From Poriferisodalis sp965214215 (GTDB lineage Bacteria; Actinomycetota; Acidimicrobiia; Acidimicrobiales; Poriferisodalaceae), in NCBI RefSeq assembly GCF_965214215.1, contig NZ_CBDCBD010000003.1, positions 1,302,001 through 1,366,000 on the forward strand: 64,000 nucleotides of DNA, in the 5' to 3' direction. Below the pieces are notes generated by a model. The model ran no database searches. It worked only from the letters and a program-made list of their open reading frames with translations, and was not told where the DNA came from. A program made the translations under genes and the position numbers. Positions within the stretch are counted from its first letter, which is position 1. Each line of letters begins with the position of its first letter. Positions 7,487 to 15,338 of this stretch are shown here, piece by piece.

Positions 7487-8706
7487 TGCTGCCGCCGGTG
7501 CTCGAGGTCTACGTCGTCTGGCATCCCGATGATGCTGAGGGGGCCCAGATCGCCGACACCCTGTTGGAGCACTTTCGCGGCACCCCGTACTCGGGCCTCG
7601 TTGGCGGTGCCGTCGAGGTGTACACGAGGTCTGCTCCGTGGGGTCCTGGCTCCGATGCACCGCGGCCTCTCCCTTGCCAGGTGGCGCTGCCTCACGACCT
7701 GCCAGCGGCTCGTGTGACGGCAGTCCTGCCCGTTGTCGGTGTGCGTCTCGCCCGGGCCGTAGAGGATTTGCAGTCCGGTTGGCGGACCTACCTCACGGAG
7801 ATTCGTGCGGCGGTTGACGCGGCACCAGAGATCGTCGGCGTCTTCCCGATTCGGTTGCCCGGGACAGTTGACGGAGTGCTGGTCGACGTGCTCGGTGATC
7901 TCCAAGAACTCGATCCAGAGAGCGTTGACGACCCTGCGGTGCTGTGCCGTGAGGTCTCGCAAGCAGTCGCCCAGATTGTCAATGACCCGTTCGGCGATCG
8001 ACTCACGGTCTTCATCAGCCACACGAAGCGTCATTCGATCGCTGAGGGGCCCGATTACGTCGACGAAATCGTGGACCTCGTGCGATCGACCATCGGAGGC
8101 ACGCATCTACGGCCGTACTTGGACGCGGCCGACGTGCTTCCTGGGTCCGACTGGGATCAAGAACTGCGGGCAAGCGCTTCGTCGTGCGCGTTGCTGGCGA
8201 TACGCACAGATCTGTATGCCGGCCGCGAGTGGTGCCAGAAGGAATTCTTGACCGCCAAGCGACACGGCATGCCGGTGGTGACGCTCAACGCCGTCCGGGA
8301 TCGAGACGAGCGGGGGTCATTCCTCATGGATCATGTGCCGACAGTGCGCTACGACGACCGGGACGACGACTCAAGGCGTAGCAGCGTCGAGGCTGCGCTG
8401 AACTTGTTAGTTGACGGGGCGCTGCGACGGGCCATTTGGAATGCTCAGGGCGAGGAGCTTCGCTTGGGCGGCATCGATTGGGCGCCGCCGTATGCGCCGG
8501 AGCCTGCGACAGCCATCCGGTGGTTGCTCGAGAACAGTGCGCAGGTCACGGAAGACGACCCGATCCTTGTGATGCACCCGGACCCACCGCTGGGACCCGA
8601 TGAGTCCGATGTCATCGGCCAGCTCTTCGAGGTCGCAGGCGCCGCAGCGCGTGTCGACGTGGTCACGCCGCGGACCTACGCGAGCCGCGGAGGAGGGACT
8701 CTCTGA
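7486..8706 (+). CDS. TIR-domain protein with an additional N-terminal TIR-like domain
   Basis: 406 residues. A C-terminal-half TIR domain spans about 172-300: LTVFISHTKRH, YLDAADVLPGSDWDQEL, ALLAIRTDLYAGREWCQKEF. E253 in WCQKE is at the catalytic position of NAD-cleaving TIRs. Residues 5-130 (LEVYVVWHPDDAEGAQIADT, then AVEVYTRSAPWGP and AVLPVVGVRL) look like a second, degenerate TIR-like fold. The last 90 residues (DDPILVMHPDPPLGPDES, DVVTPRTYASRGG) have no assignment. Its stop overlaps the start of the SLOG gene (TGATG), so the two are translationally coupled. Likely a defence NADase signalling to the SLOG partner (inference from Thoeris). Confidence 0.75.
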   Translation: MLPPVLEVYVVWHPDDAEGAQIADTLLEHFRGTPYSGLVGGAVEVYTRSAPWGPGSDAPRPLPCQVALPHDLPAARVTAVLPVVGVRLARAVEDLQSGWRTYLTEIRAAVDAAPEIVGVFPIRLPGTVDGVLVDVLGDLQELDPESVDDPAVLCREVSQAVAQIVNDPFGDRLTVFISHTKRHSIAEGPDYVDEIVDLVRSTIGGTHLRPYLDAADVLPGSDWDQELRASASSCALLAIRTDLYAGREWCQKEFLTAKRHGMPVVTLNAVRDRDERGSFLMDHVPTVRYDDRDDDSRRSSVEAALNLLVDGALRRAIWNAQGEELRLGGIDWAPPYAPEPATAIRWLLENSAQVTEDDPILVMHPDPPLGPDESDVIGQLFEVAGAAARVDVVTPRTYASRGGGTL

Positions 8707-9554
8707 TGCTGGCGCAGGGCCTAATCCCGACAGGGGCGTTGGCCGGCGTACGAGTCGGTATCTCAGTCTCCGACAGCGACGATCTACCTCGCCTTGGGCT
8801 GGCGAACGCTCACGCAGAACTTGCCATCGGGGAGATCGCCCGCGCCGTACTCGTCGCCGGGGGCTCGCTGGTCTACGGAGGCAGGATCCGGCCCTCCGGA
8901 TTCACGCAATGCCTGTTGCACGAGATACATCGGTACGGTCGCAGCGACGCCTTGACGCTGTGCCTCGCAGCGCCCGAGCATCGGAAGCTCTCCCGAAGCG
9001 AACTCGACAGCATCGATCGACAACTGGGTTCGAAGGGCCGGGTGGTCTGCTTGGATGAGCGAGGCAACCATATTCCCGACATCCTGAAGTTCAAGCCACC
9101 CGAGCCAGAGGACACCGACGAAGCCGCCAAGGCCCCCGCATTCAGCGCTCTTCGGCGCCTCATGGGGACCATCACCGATGCGCGTGTGCTGCTGGGTGGC
9201 AACTTGTCCACGTTTGCGGGATCGATGCCGGGAATCCTTGAGGAAGCGATCATCGCTGTGGCCGGCAATCAGCCCTTGCTCGTGTCCGCAGGCTTTGGCG
9301 GCGCAGCTGCGTTGGCGGCGCGTCATCTCGGGATAGACGACCTCGGCTGGGCGCCCAGCGATTTCCCGCGACGGCCCGACGACGTTCGAATCGATCGAGC
9401 AGTGGCCGAGCTTGAAGAGGCAGCTGCTGATTCGGGGTGGGATCCCAGGGCGACCCGACTCGAGACCGACGAGCTCGGCCAACTGTCGGCATCACACCGC
9501 GCAGGCGAAATCGCAGCACTCGCTGTGAGAGGGCTGTCCCGGGCACTCAGCTAG
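8706..9554 (+). CDS. SLOG-family (Rossmannoid ligand-sensor) protein
   Basis: 282 residues with the two glycine-rich patches of SLOG domains: VLVAGGSLVYGGRIRPSGFT near residue 60, and ARVLLGGNLSTFAGSMPG followed by ILEEA near 160-180, with VGISVSDSDD at the first strand. SLOG domains bind nucleotide-derived ligands; in ThsA the SLOG part recognises the TIR-made cyclic ADP-ribose isomer. Here it is a separate protein with no visible SIR2, nuclease or membrane effector domain, so how the signal is used is unclear. Overlaps the TIR gene by one base. Conserved tail DELGQLSASHRAGEIAALAV. Confidence 0.75.
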   Translation: MLAQGLIPTGALAGVRVGISVSDSDDLPRLGLANAHAELAIGEIARAVLVAGGSLVYGGRIRPSGFTQCLLHEIHRYGRSDALTLCLAAPEHRKLSRSELDSIDRQLGSKGRVVCLDERGNHIPDILKFKPPEPEDTDEAAKAPAFSALRRLMGTITDARVLLGGNLSTFAGSMPGILEEAIIAVAGNQPLLVSAGFGGAAALAARHLGIDDLGWAPSDFPRRPDDVRIDRAVAELEEAAADSGWDPRATRLETDELGQLSASHRAGEIAALAVRGLSRALS

Positions 9555-9756
9555 CTCTTGTTGCAACCCACCGGTTGAGCCGCCGCGAGCGCAGTTCGGA
9601 CCCGAATTTGGCGCGTGTTGCATCGCTTGTCCTGGTCAGCGAGGGCGCGGCGGATAAGTGTTTCCACGACATCGTCTTGTGCTGCGTCTGGCTTCGCGCG
9701 ACAAGTTCTGAGTTTCTTCGAGCAGCGTCGGGCTGGGCTAGCGGTCTCAGTTCAGG

Positions 9757-9900
9757 AGGCCGCGGCTGACGGATTCGCCGGAGCGCAAATCGAAGAGGCT
9801 GCTCTCAGCAGAGCAGAAGTACGACTTGCGGGTGAGGATGCTCGCTGGGCAGGCCGACCAGGCGGAGGCGGGCGTGGACCAGTCGGTGATCGGCCGGTAG
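9757..9900 (+). pseudogene. Transposase N-terminal remnant
   Basis: A 47-codon frame without a start reads KRLLSAEQKYDLRVRMLAGQ, then ADQAEAGVDQSVIGR before TAG. This is the helix-turn-helix N-terminus of a small transposase (usual form: RLTxEQKYELWxQMLxG). Nothing of the catalytic part follows. It lies in the 435-base gap after the SLOG gene and separates the TIR-SLOG pair from the next unit; I see no other gene in that gap. Confidence 0.55.
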
Positions 9901-9989
9901 CGGGCTGCCAGCGACTCGGCCTGCCTGCCGATCATGGGGTACTGCGCGGACCTGAGGTCAGCAGCCTGCTGTGGGTACTGTGAGCCGCT

Positions 9990-11045
9990 GTGCCACTCGC
10001 CACTCGCGACCCTGATCAAGGCCAGCTTCCGTTCGAGGAGAACCGCGTGTTCCGCCTCGCCGGGCGGCGAGTGCAGGTGACGGAGGTCTTCTGGTCGTAC
10101 TGGCGTCTGGCGGCCGAGCGGCAGGCCATCTTCTATCGCCGCGCCGCGGGCGAGCTCGGTCCGTGGACGAGCGATCCCATCCTCGCCCGGCACAGGTTCA
10201 CGAACGCGTACCGGGCGTCGGACCGCGTCAGTCAGTACCTGCTTCATCATGTGATCTACGACGAAGAGCGCGACGCGCTGGACACGATCCTCCGGGTCCT
10301 ACTCTTCAAGATCTTCAACCGGATCGATACTTGGGAGCATCTGGTCGACCGCGTCGGGCAACCAGCAGCGGCTGGCTTCGGCACCGACGGCTACGCAAAG
10401 GCGTTGGACGAACTGCTCGATCGGGGCCGACGCGTGTACTCGGCGGCGTACATCATGCCGAGTCCGCGGCGAGGGGCGGACCGCAAGCACCGTGACCATC
10501 TCTCACTTGTCGAGATGCTGCTACGGACGGGCGTGTTGGCCCACCTCGAACGAGCTTCTTCGCTGCGATCCCTGTACGAAAGACTTTGCGAGGTGCCGTC
10601 GTTCGGACCGTTCTTGGCATTTCAGTACGCCATCGACTTGAACTACTCGCCGCACTTCGATTTCGACGAGATGGATTTTGTCGTCGCCGGTCCGGGAGCT
10701 GTTCGCGGCATCCGCAAGTGCTTTGCGGACACAGGCGGCCTCGACGCAGCCGAAGTGATCGCGGCAATGGCGGACACAGCCACTGAGTTCTTTGAGATGA
10801 CCCCGACGCCGACCCCGTTTCGGGACCTGTGGGGTCGTCCACTTCAGCTCATCGACTGTCAGAACCTGTTCTGCGAGGTCGACAAGTACGCACGGGTCGC
10901 TCATCCTGAGCACTCGTTGGGCGGGCCCGGCCGTATCAAGCAGGTGTATCGGGTTGACCAGCGCCCCTTGACGCTGGGTTACCCACCCAAGTGGGGCTTG
11001 CCGTTGTCAGCGCAAGCCCCATCCTGTCTCGGCGCTGCTGTCTAG
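9990..11045 (+). CDS. 5-hmdU DNA kinase helical-domain-like protein (DNA base hypermodification family)
   Basis: 351 residues. Signature segments: YWRLAAERQAIFYRR, RFTNAYRASDRVSQYLLHHV, GRRVYSAAYIMPS, DRKHRDHLSL, DLNYSPHFDFDEMDFV, GIRKCFAD and LIDCQNLFCEVDKYARVAHP. This is the family annotated as the helical domain of 5-hydroxymethyl-dU DNA kinase, related to alpha-glutamyl/putrescinyl thymine pyrophosphorylases, which act on modified thymines in phage DNA. No P-loop kinase domain is fused, so the protein probably binds or acts on a modified base. A GTG at about 10047 with GAGGAG six bases upstream is a better start than 9990. It ends 67 bases before the carrier-protein gene. Confidence 0.75.
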   Translation: MPLATRDPDQGQLPFEENRVFRLAGRRVQVTEVFWSYWRLAAERQAIFYRRAAGELGPWTSDPILARHRFTNAYRASDRVSQYLLHHVIYDEERDALDTILRVLLFKIFNRIDTWEHLVDRVGQPAAAGFGTDGYAKALDELLDRGRRVYSAAYIMPSPRRGADRKHRDHLSLVEMLLRTGVLAHLERASSLRSLYERLCEVPSFGPFLAFQYAIDLNYSPHFDFDEMDFVVAGPGAVRGIRKCFADTGGLDAAEVIAAMADTATEFFEMTPTPTPFRDLWGRPLQLIDCQNLFCEVDKYARVAHPEHSLGGPGRIKQVYRVDQRPLTLGYPPKWGLPLSAQAPSCLGAAV

Positions 11046-11075
11046 GTCTGGGTCGCCACAGGAGAAATGTTCCAC

Positions 11076-11127
11076 TTGACAGCAGATGTCGGAAAATCTA
11101 ACATCGATGTCATGGCAGATGACATCG
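11076..11127 (+). promoter_or_regulatory. Strong promoter with overlapping operator palindromes, leaderless start
   Basis: TTGACA at 11076-11081, a 17-base spacer and TAACAT at 11099-11104 form a near-consensus sigma-70-type promoter. The ATG of the carrier protein follows the -10 box by seven bases, so the transcript should be leaderless. ACATCGATGT at 11101-11110 is a perfect 10-base palindrome, and CGATGTCA and TGACATCG (11105-11112 and 11120-11127) form a perfect 8-bp inverted repeat around the start codon. These are good operator candidates for the XRE regulator encoded in the operon. Confidence 0.7.
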
Positions 11128-11441
11128 ACACGGGAACCATTTCCCCGCCTCAGTCTCCTCCGGCGGACACGGTCGAAGTCCACGGACTCACTGAGAGCGA
11201 GCTTGGGGCCCACGTGAACAGGTTGCTCGCCAGCGTTGGCGAAGCCACGAGTGGTGCCAGTTCCGGCGTGGCCAGCCTTGCCGCGGTGTGGGTGATTAGC
11301 CAGATCGAGGAGGCGTGCGGAGCCGGAACCCTCGTTGACCCTCGCGATCTGACCAAAGATGACTTCGCTACGCCGGCGGCGCTGAGTCAGATGCTGCACA
11401 GGCAGATCCGCGAGCGAGTGGCACCACTGGTCAAGTCATGA
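11112..11441 (+). CDS. Acyl-carrier-protein-like protein
   Basis: 109 residues. Residues 25-105 follow an acyl carrier protein: an N-terminal helix (ESELGAHVNRLLASVGE), then GVASLAAVWVISQIEEACGA in place of the usual DSL helix, then LVDPRDLTKDDFATPAALSQ like the third/fourth helix region. Ser55 in ASL is the predicted phosphopantetheine site; the usual Asp before it is Ala. A holo-ACP-synthase gene lies two genes downstream, which supports the assignment. The first 20 residues are acidic and Pro-rich. Start at ATG 11112, probably leaderless. The stop overlaps the next ATG (ATGA). Expected to carry an acyl or aminoacyl intermediate for the neighbouring enzyme (inference). Confidence 0.65.
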   Translation: MADDIDTGTISPPQSPPADTVEVHGLTESELGAHVNRLLASVGEATSGASSGVASLAAVWVISQIEEACGAGTLVDPRDLTKDDFATPAALSQMLHRQIRERVAPLVKS

Positions 11442-12268
11442 GCGAACTACTCGACGCGACCAGCACGTTGAGCGAGGCGTGGTCTCAGGCTCTGGTGCAT
11501 GCGGCCAGCCAGCCGCGCGGGCGCTGCGTCAATTTGGTTATGACGGTTGAGAAGCCCGGCGCAGAAGACGAGGTTGTACGCGATGTGATCGACACGGCTC
11601 TCAACGCTGCCGGGGATCCGAGCGTGGAGACGGTCGCGGGCACCATCTTTCCGGCAGCGCTGTACTCGGGCCCCGGATTCTCATGGTCTCCTGACCTGGA
11701 CGAACCGGCCGTTCGTGCCTTGGATGCTGCCGCGCTCAATCTCTACGAGCGCTACGCGGGCATGCTGCCCAAGTTGTTGAAGTTCCCTGGGAACAGCAGA
11801 GGCACCTATTTCGCGCGAATGATCACCTGGCCGGGCAATAGGTCCGGAGGAACAAATCAACTGGATTTGAGGATCGCCCGCATACGCGGCGAGTTTTCCA
11901 AGGGGAAGCGAACCAACAACACGCTCGATATCGACGTCGGTGCAGATGCTTTGCTCCCTGAATCTCTTGCTGGGGTGCAGCTCTACGCTCCGACAGATCG
12001 GCGCATGCGCGGCTTTCCTTGCTTGGTGCATATCGATCTCACCTTGTTCGATGGGACGCTGCACTGCATGGCCGTATACCGCCACCAGTACCTCATCACC
12101 AAGGCCTACGGGAACTTGGTCGGCCTCAGCCGGCTGATGCACTTCCTGTGCGAACAGACGGGCGCCGAGTGTGGCGAACTGGTAGTCCACGCCACCTTGG
12201 CTGACGCGGAGCCGGGTCATCCGGCGAAGCCACGAGATCTCGTCCAGTCCATAGAGGCACTGCTGTGA
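11438..12268 (+). CDS. Thymidylate-synthase-like enzyme
   Basis: 276 residues, about the length of ThyA. GTNQLDLRIARIR at 138-150 matches the DQL helix of thymidylate synthases. RGFPCLVHIDLTL contains C195 in the position of the catalytic cysteine (PCH in ThyA, PCL here). GTLHCMAVYRHQYLITKAYG, then NLVGLSRLMHFL, parallels the YxRSxDxxLGxPFN phosphate/uracil-binding stretch but lacks the strict RS pair, so dUMP may not be the substrate. It could be a C5-modifying enzyme on another pyrimidine nucleotide. It overlaps the carrier-protein gene by four bases and the AcpS-type gene by four bases. Confidence 0.65.
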   Translation: MSELLDATSTLSEAWSQALVHAASQPRGRCVNLVMTVEKPGAEDEVVRDVIDTALNAAGDPSVETVAGTIFPAALYSGPGFSWSPDLDEPAVRALDAAALNLYERYAGMLPKLLKFPGNSRGTYFARMITWPGNRSGGTNQLDLRIARIRGEFSKGKRTNNTLDIDVGADALLPESLAGVQLYAPTDRRMRGFPCLVHIDLTLFDGTLHCMAVYRHQYLITKAYGNLVGLSRLMHFLCEQTGAECGELVVHATLADAEPGHPAKPRDLVQSIEALL

Positions 12269-12768
12269 CAGGCGACGGCGCTTTGGTGCCCGACCCTTCC
12301 GCGGTTCTCGCATCAGCGGTGAATGCCTCAGCGCTTGCCGGTGATCGTGATGAAGCAGCAGGTGTCGGAGTTGATGTTGTTTGCGTCTCCAAGATGAGCC
12401 GCCTGGTTTCCGAAGGCGGGCCGGCGTTTCTTCAGCGCTGTTGGACATCACACGAACTCGCCGAAGCGGGCGACGACCCAGAACGGCTCGCAACACGTTG
12501 GGCGGCGAAGGAAGCCGTAATGAAATGCCTCGGTGTGGGGATAAGCGACCTCGACCCGCGAGACGTCGAGATCGTGTCGCAGAATTCGGGCGCTCCAAGC
12601 GTTGTGTTGCGAGGCTCGGCTGCCGGGCGGGCCCAATCGCTCGGGATCTCCGAGTTCCACGTCTCGGCAACTCACGAGAGTGGCTGGGCCGCGGCAATTG
12701 CGGTCGCCTCGGCATCGACAGAACACCAAGATTCCAAAGTGGCAATACAACGAGAGGACGGATCATGA
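12265..12768 (+). CDS. Holo-ACP synthase-type 4'-phosphopantetheinyl transferase
   Basis: 167 residues. VGVDVVCVSKM (first metal-binding Asp), then RWAAKEAVMKCLGVG with the metal-binding Glu, and FHVSATHESGWAAAIAVA are the three AcpS motifs in order. It transfers 4'-phosphopantetheine from CoA to a carrier-protein serine, most likely Ser55 of the protein two genes upstream. An N-terminal extension of about 33 residues is unusual for AcpS. Starts at GTG 12265 inside the GTGA overlap with the upstream stop and ends in an ATGA overlap with the XRE gene. A second, dedicated AcpS beside a private carrier protein points to secondary chemistry, not fatty-acid synthesis. Confidence 0.8.
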   Translation: MTGDGALVPDPSAVLASAVNASALAGDRDEAAGVGVDVVCVSKMSRLVSEGGPAFLQRCWTSHELAEAGDDPERLATRWAAKEAVMKCLGVGISDLDPRDVEIVSQNSGAPSVVLRGSAAGRAQSLGISEFHVSATHESGWAAAIAVASASTEHQDSKVAIQREDGS

Positions 12769-13142
12769 GCACGGATGCGCCCGAGTCAGACGAGGGTGAA
12801 GCGATGGCGCTCGCACAGCGCTTGAGGAACGCGCGCGAGTACATCGGCCTTCTGCAAGAGGATGTCGCAACGGCACTGGACATCCCTAGGGCGAGCGTGT
12901 CCGCCATTGAGTCCGGAAAGCGGCGCGTCTCATCACTTGAACTCAGGCGTCTGGGCCGCTTGTATCGCCGGCCCGTGGCGTGGCTGCTCGGAGAGGAAGG
13001 CGCAGAGGTTGATATGGACACGCCTCTGTACCGAGCGACGGCGGACCTGTCGGATCAAGACAAGGAGCAAGTCTTGCGCTTCGCCGAGTTCCTCGCTGGC
13101 GCGGGACGACCCGGAGCTGCTCGGACCGAGCAAGCGGAATAG
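12765..13142 (+). CDS. XRE-family HTH transcriptional regulator
   Basis: 125 residues. Residues 15-70 form a Cro/CI-type helix-turn-helix: LAQRLRNAREYIGLLQEDVA, ALDIPRASVSAIESGKRRVS, SLELRRLGRLYRRPVAWLLG. The last 45 residues (LSDQDKEQVLRFAEFLAG) resemble the tail of XRE proteins that pair with ImmA peptidases, and such a gene follows after 3 bases. It may bind the palindromes at the operon promoter, and the ImmA partner would cleave or displace it on a trigger, as in ICEBs1 ImmR/ImmA (analogy). Confidence 0.85.
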   Translation: MSTDAPESDEGEAMALAQRLRNAREYIGLLQEDVATALDIPRASVSAIESGKRRVSSLELRRLGRLYRRPVAWLLGEEGAEVDMDTPLYRATADLSDQDKEQVLRFAEFLAGAGRPGAARTEQAE

Positions 13143-13145
13143 CCC

Positions 13146-14456
13146 ATGGTTTCCGGTCATACCCGACGCCTCGCGGCTGCGAGTTCCGCGAGCCGCCTCT
13201 TGAGCGAGGCAGGTTTGGATCAGACGCGCCAAGTCGATGTGTTCGGCCTAGTCGAAAGCCTCGGGTTGTGGCTCGCCTTTTTCCCGCTCGATGGGCTGCT
13301 AGGGGCATACCTGCCGGAGGGCACCGGTGGGATCCTCATCACCACCGAACGTTCGACGCCGATCCAGCGATACACAGCAGCGCACGAACTCGGTCACTGG
13401 CGACTCGACGGCGGTCACGATGCTGCCCTCGATACCGAATCGGATGTACTGGGACGCACCACCTTGGAGCGCGAGACGCTCGCGCAGGTCTTCGCTGGGG
13501 CGCTGCTGATCCCACCCCCGCTCGTCCACACCATCCTGTCGCGCCGCAGTGCGACATCGCTTGGCCCGCTCGACGTCTACACCGTCGCCCGTGAAGCTGG
13601 CGTCAGCTACGAGGCGGCCGCAAGGCAGCTGCACCACCTCGACCGGATCACGCAGCACGAACTGCGAGAGCTGCTCAAGGTGCAGCCGCTGAAGGTCAAG
13701 CAGTCGATTGGGGCCGGACGTCGACCCGTTGTTGGCGTTGCGGACGTTTGGCCAGTCGATATGGCGTGGCACGGCCAACTGCTCAACGTTCGCACTGATG
13801 ACGAGATCATTATTTCCTTGCCTGAGGACCGCAGCACCGGCTACAGGTGGTCGATCGCGAGTCCCAATGCGAGCCCACGACGTGCCGCGGCACCGCCGCC
13901 TCCCCCCTTCGCCGATGACGGTCCCCTCGAGCCGGCAGCACTGCCGCTGGCAGAACCGAAGGCGGCGCCACGAGCCAGGCCGCCAAGCCAGGCCGTCGAC
14001 CGAGCGCGCCAGCCGGCGTCGCCGGACAGGCCGGAACCGCTCGAGATTGCAGGCGGACGGGCAGCCGTGGTCGGCGATGTCTACATCGCCGATCGCTTCT
14101 CTCAGGCGATGACCGACGCGGCCATCCGAAGCCGCCGTCTGGCGAGACTTGGAGCCTCCGAATCGCGGAAAGCTGTGCAGCACGTTCGCGAGGAGAAGAT
14201 CGTCGCTGGTGCATTGGGCCGGCGAGTGCTCGGGGTTCGGCTGACAGAGCCAGGCACGACGCAGCTTCGGCTGGTGCTGCGCAACGAGTACGGAGATGCA
14301 GATCCGGTCGACGAGTACCGAATCACGGCGGCCGTCGAAGCGCGGCGAGAGGCGATCACTATCGATCAGATCAGCGACGGCACAGACGCCTGGGCCAATA
14401 TCACACGGGAAGGCAAGCGCTCCGGCGTCACATCATCGGCAGATGATCCCAGCTAG
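13146..14456 (+). CDS. ImmA-type metallopeptidase fused to a chagasin-like cysteine-peptidase inhibitor domain
   Basis: 436 residues. N-terminal ImmA/IrrE peptidase: zinc motif H80-E81-x2-H84 in AAHELGHWRL, then AQVFAGALLIPPPLV. From about residue 200 the sequence changes: DDEIIISLPEDRSTGYRWSI at 218-237 matches the strand plus N-x-T-G-Y-x-W loop of chagasin (I42) inhibitors, and VAGALGRRVLGVRLTEPGTT, then LRLVLRNEY near the C-terminus, matches the second half of that fold. A Pro/Ala-rich insert of about 90 residues separates the two halves. Chagasins block papain-like peptidases, and the next gene encodes one. This is probably a peptidase-controlled inhibitor (inference). Confidence 0.7.
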   Translation: MVSGHTRRLAAASSASRLLSEAGLDQTRQVDVFGLVESLGLWLAFFPLDGLLGAYLPEGTGGILITTERSTPIQRYTAAHELGHWRLDGGHDAALDTESDVLGRTTLERETLAQVFAGALLIPPPLVHTILSRRSATSLGPLDVYTVAREAGVSYEAAARQLHHLDRITQHELRELLKVQPLKVKQSIGAGRRPVVGVADVWPVDMAWHGQLLNVRTDDEIIISLPEDRSTGYRWSIASPNASPRRAAAPPPPPFADDGPLEPAALPLAEPKAAPRARPPSQAVDRARQPASPDRPEPLEIAGGRAAVVGDVYIADRFSQAMTDAAIRSRRLARLGASESRKAVQHVREEKIVAGALGRRVLGVRLTEPGTTQLRLVLRNEYGDADPVDEYRITAAVEARREAITIDQISDGTDAWANITREGKRSGVTSSADDPS

Positions 14457-14459
14457 ACG

Positions 14460-15197
14460 ATGGCCGGTTACGACGCAAGGCGACAGCGCAGCTTGGCTCG
14501 TTCACCGGTCGATCTGAGACCGATGCTCGCTCCCGCCATCGACCAAGGATTCCGGCCGCTGTGCATCCCAATCGTCGTGACCGCTGCGCATGAAGCGTGT
14601 CGTACACAGCCTCCCGAGCCGCTAGCACCCGACGCCTTGTGGTCCCGTTGCGTGGCGATCGGCACAGCATCTCGTGGAGGCACGATCCTGGAGGCAGTTG
14701 CCGATGCGCTCCGCACAGTCGGCCAGCCCAGCCTGGTGGTCTGGCCGTTCAATTCCGCGATCGGTCACGGTGCGGATCAGGTGCCATCGGCGGCCCAGGT
14801 GTCCGTCTGGCACCAAGCCGAATTGACCCCTGTGTCGGTGGCCAACGATGGCATCGAGGACGTCATCGAAGATCTGCTCGCGGCTGGCCTCGTCGTCGCG
14901 TTGATCATCGAAATCACGACTGAGTTCGAGCAGGCAGCGCCTGAAGGCACCATCGAAGTGCCTCCGTTGACTGCACCGCAAGGTGCCTACCACGCCGTGT
15001 TGGTGGTTGGAGCTCGGACACACGAACAGGTCCGAGTCCTGCTCGTCCGAAATAGCTGGGGACCCGGATGGGGAGCGGGCGGCTACGGCTGGCTGCCCAC
15101 GGATTACCTCATCGCGTTCGGCGCACGCGCTGGTGCGATCGACCCATTGAGCTTGACGAGCGGCTCACTACCGAGCACTTGGAGGATCGATTCCTGA
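14460..15197 (+). CDS. Papain-like (C1-type) cysteine peptidase
   Basis: 245 residues. The C1 peptidase pattern is visible: Q29 in AIDQGFRPLC as oxyanion-hole glutamine, C35 as nucleophile, H178 in GAYHAVLVVGA, and N198 in RNSWGPGWGAGGYGWLP. No signal peptide or propeptide is seen, so it should act in the cytoplasm. It starts 3 bases after the gene with the chagasin-like domain, which could hold it in check. Its stop overlaps the MazG start (TGATG). Substrate unknown; candidates are the carrier protein, the XRE regulator or cellular targets as a suicide effector (inference). Confidence 0.75.
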   Translation: MAGYDARRQRSLARSPVDLRPMLAPAIDQGFRPLCIPIVVTAAHEACRTQPPEPLAPDALWSRCVAIGTASRGGTILEAVADALRTVGQPSLVVWPFNSAIGHGADQVPSAAQVSVWHQAELTPVSVANDGIEDVIEDLLAAGLVVALIIEITTEFEQAAPEGTIEVPPLTAPQGAYHAVLVVGARTHEQVRVLLVRNSWGPGWGAGGYGWLPTDYLIAFGARAGAIDPLSLTSGSLPSTWRIDS

Positions 15198-15338
15198 TGA
15201 CGAACGACCCGCTCACCATCGCCGAATTCCAACACCGCTCTCAACTAACGGACCACTTTCCAGAGCCTGACGATGAAGGGGGCGATCCCCTACTGGGTCC
15301 CCTGCTCGGTCTTGCGGGCGAAGTCGGGACATTGCTAG

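Noticed and set aside
6338..9554. Canonical Thoeris (ThsA plus ThsB)
   Set aside because: No ThsA with SIR2 and SLOG domains is present; the SLOG protein has no effector domain.
9990..11045. Complete DNA kinase
   Set aside because: Only the helical domain is present; no P-loop nucleotide-binding motif was found.
14460..15197. Secreted papain-type peptidase
   Set aside because: No signal peptide or propeptide is visible; it is inside an intracellular operon.
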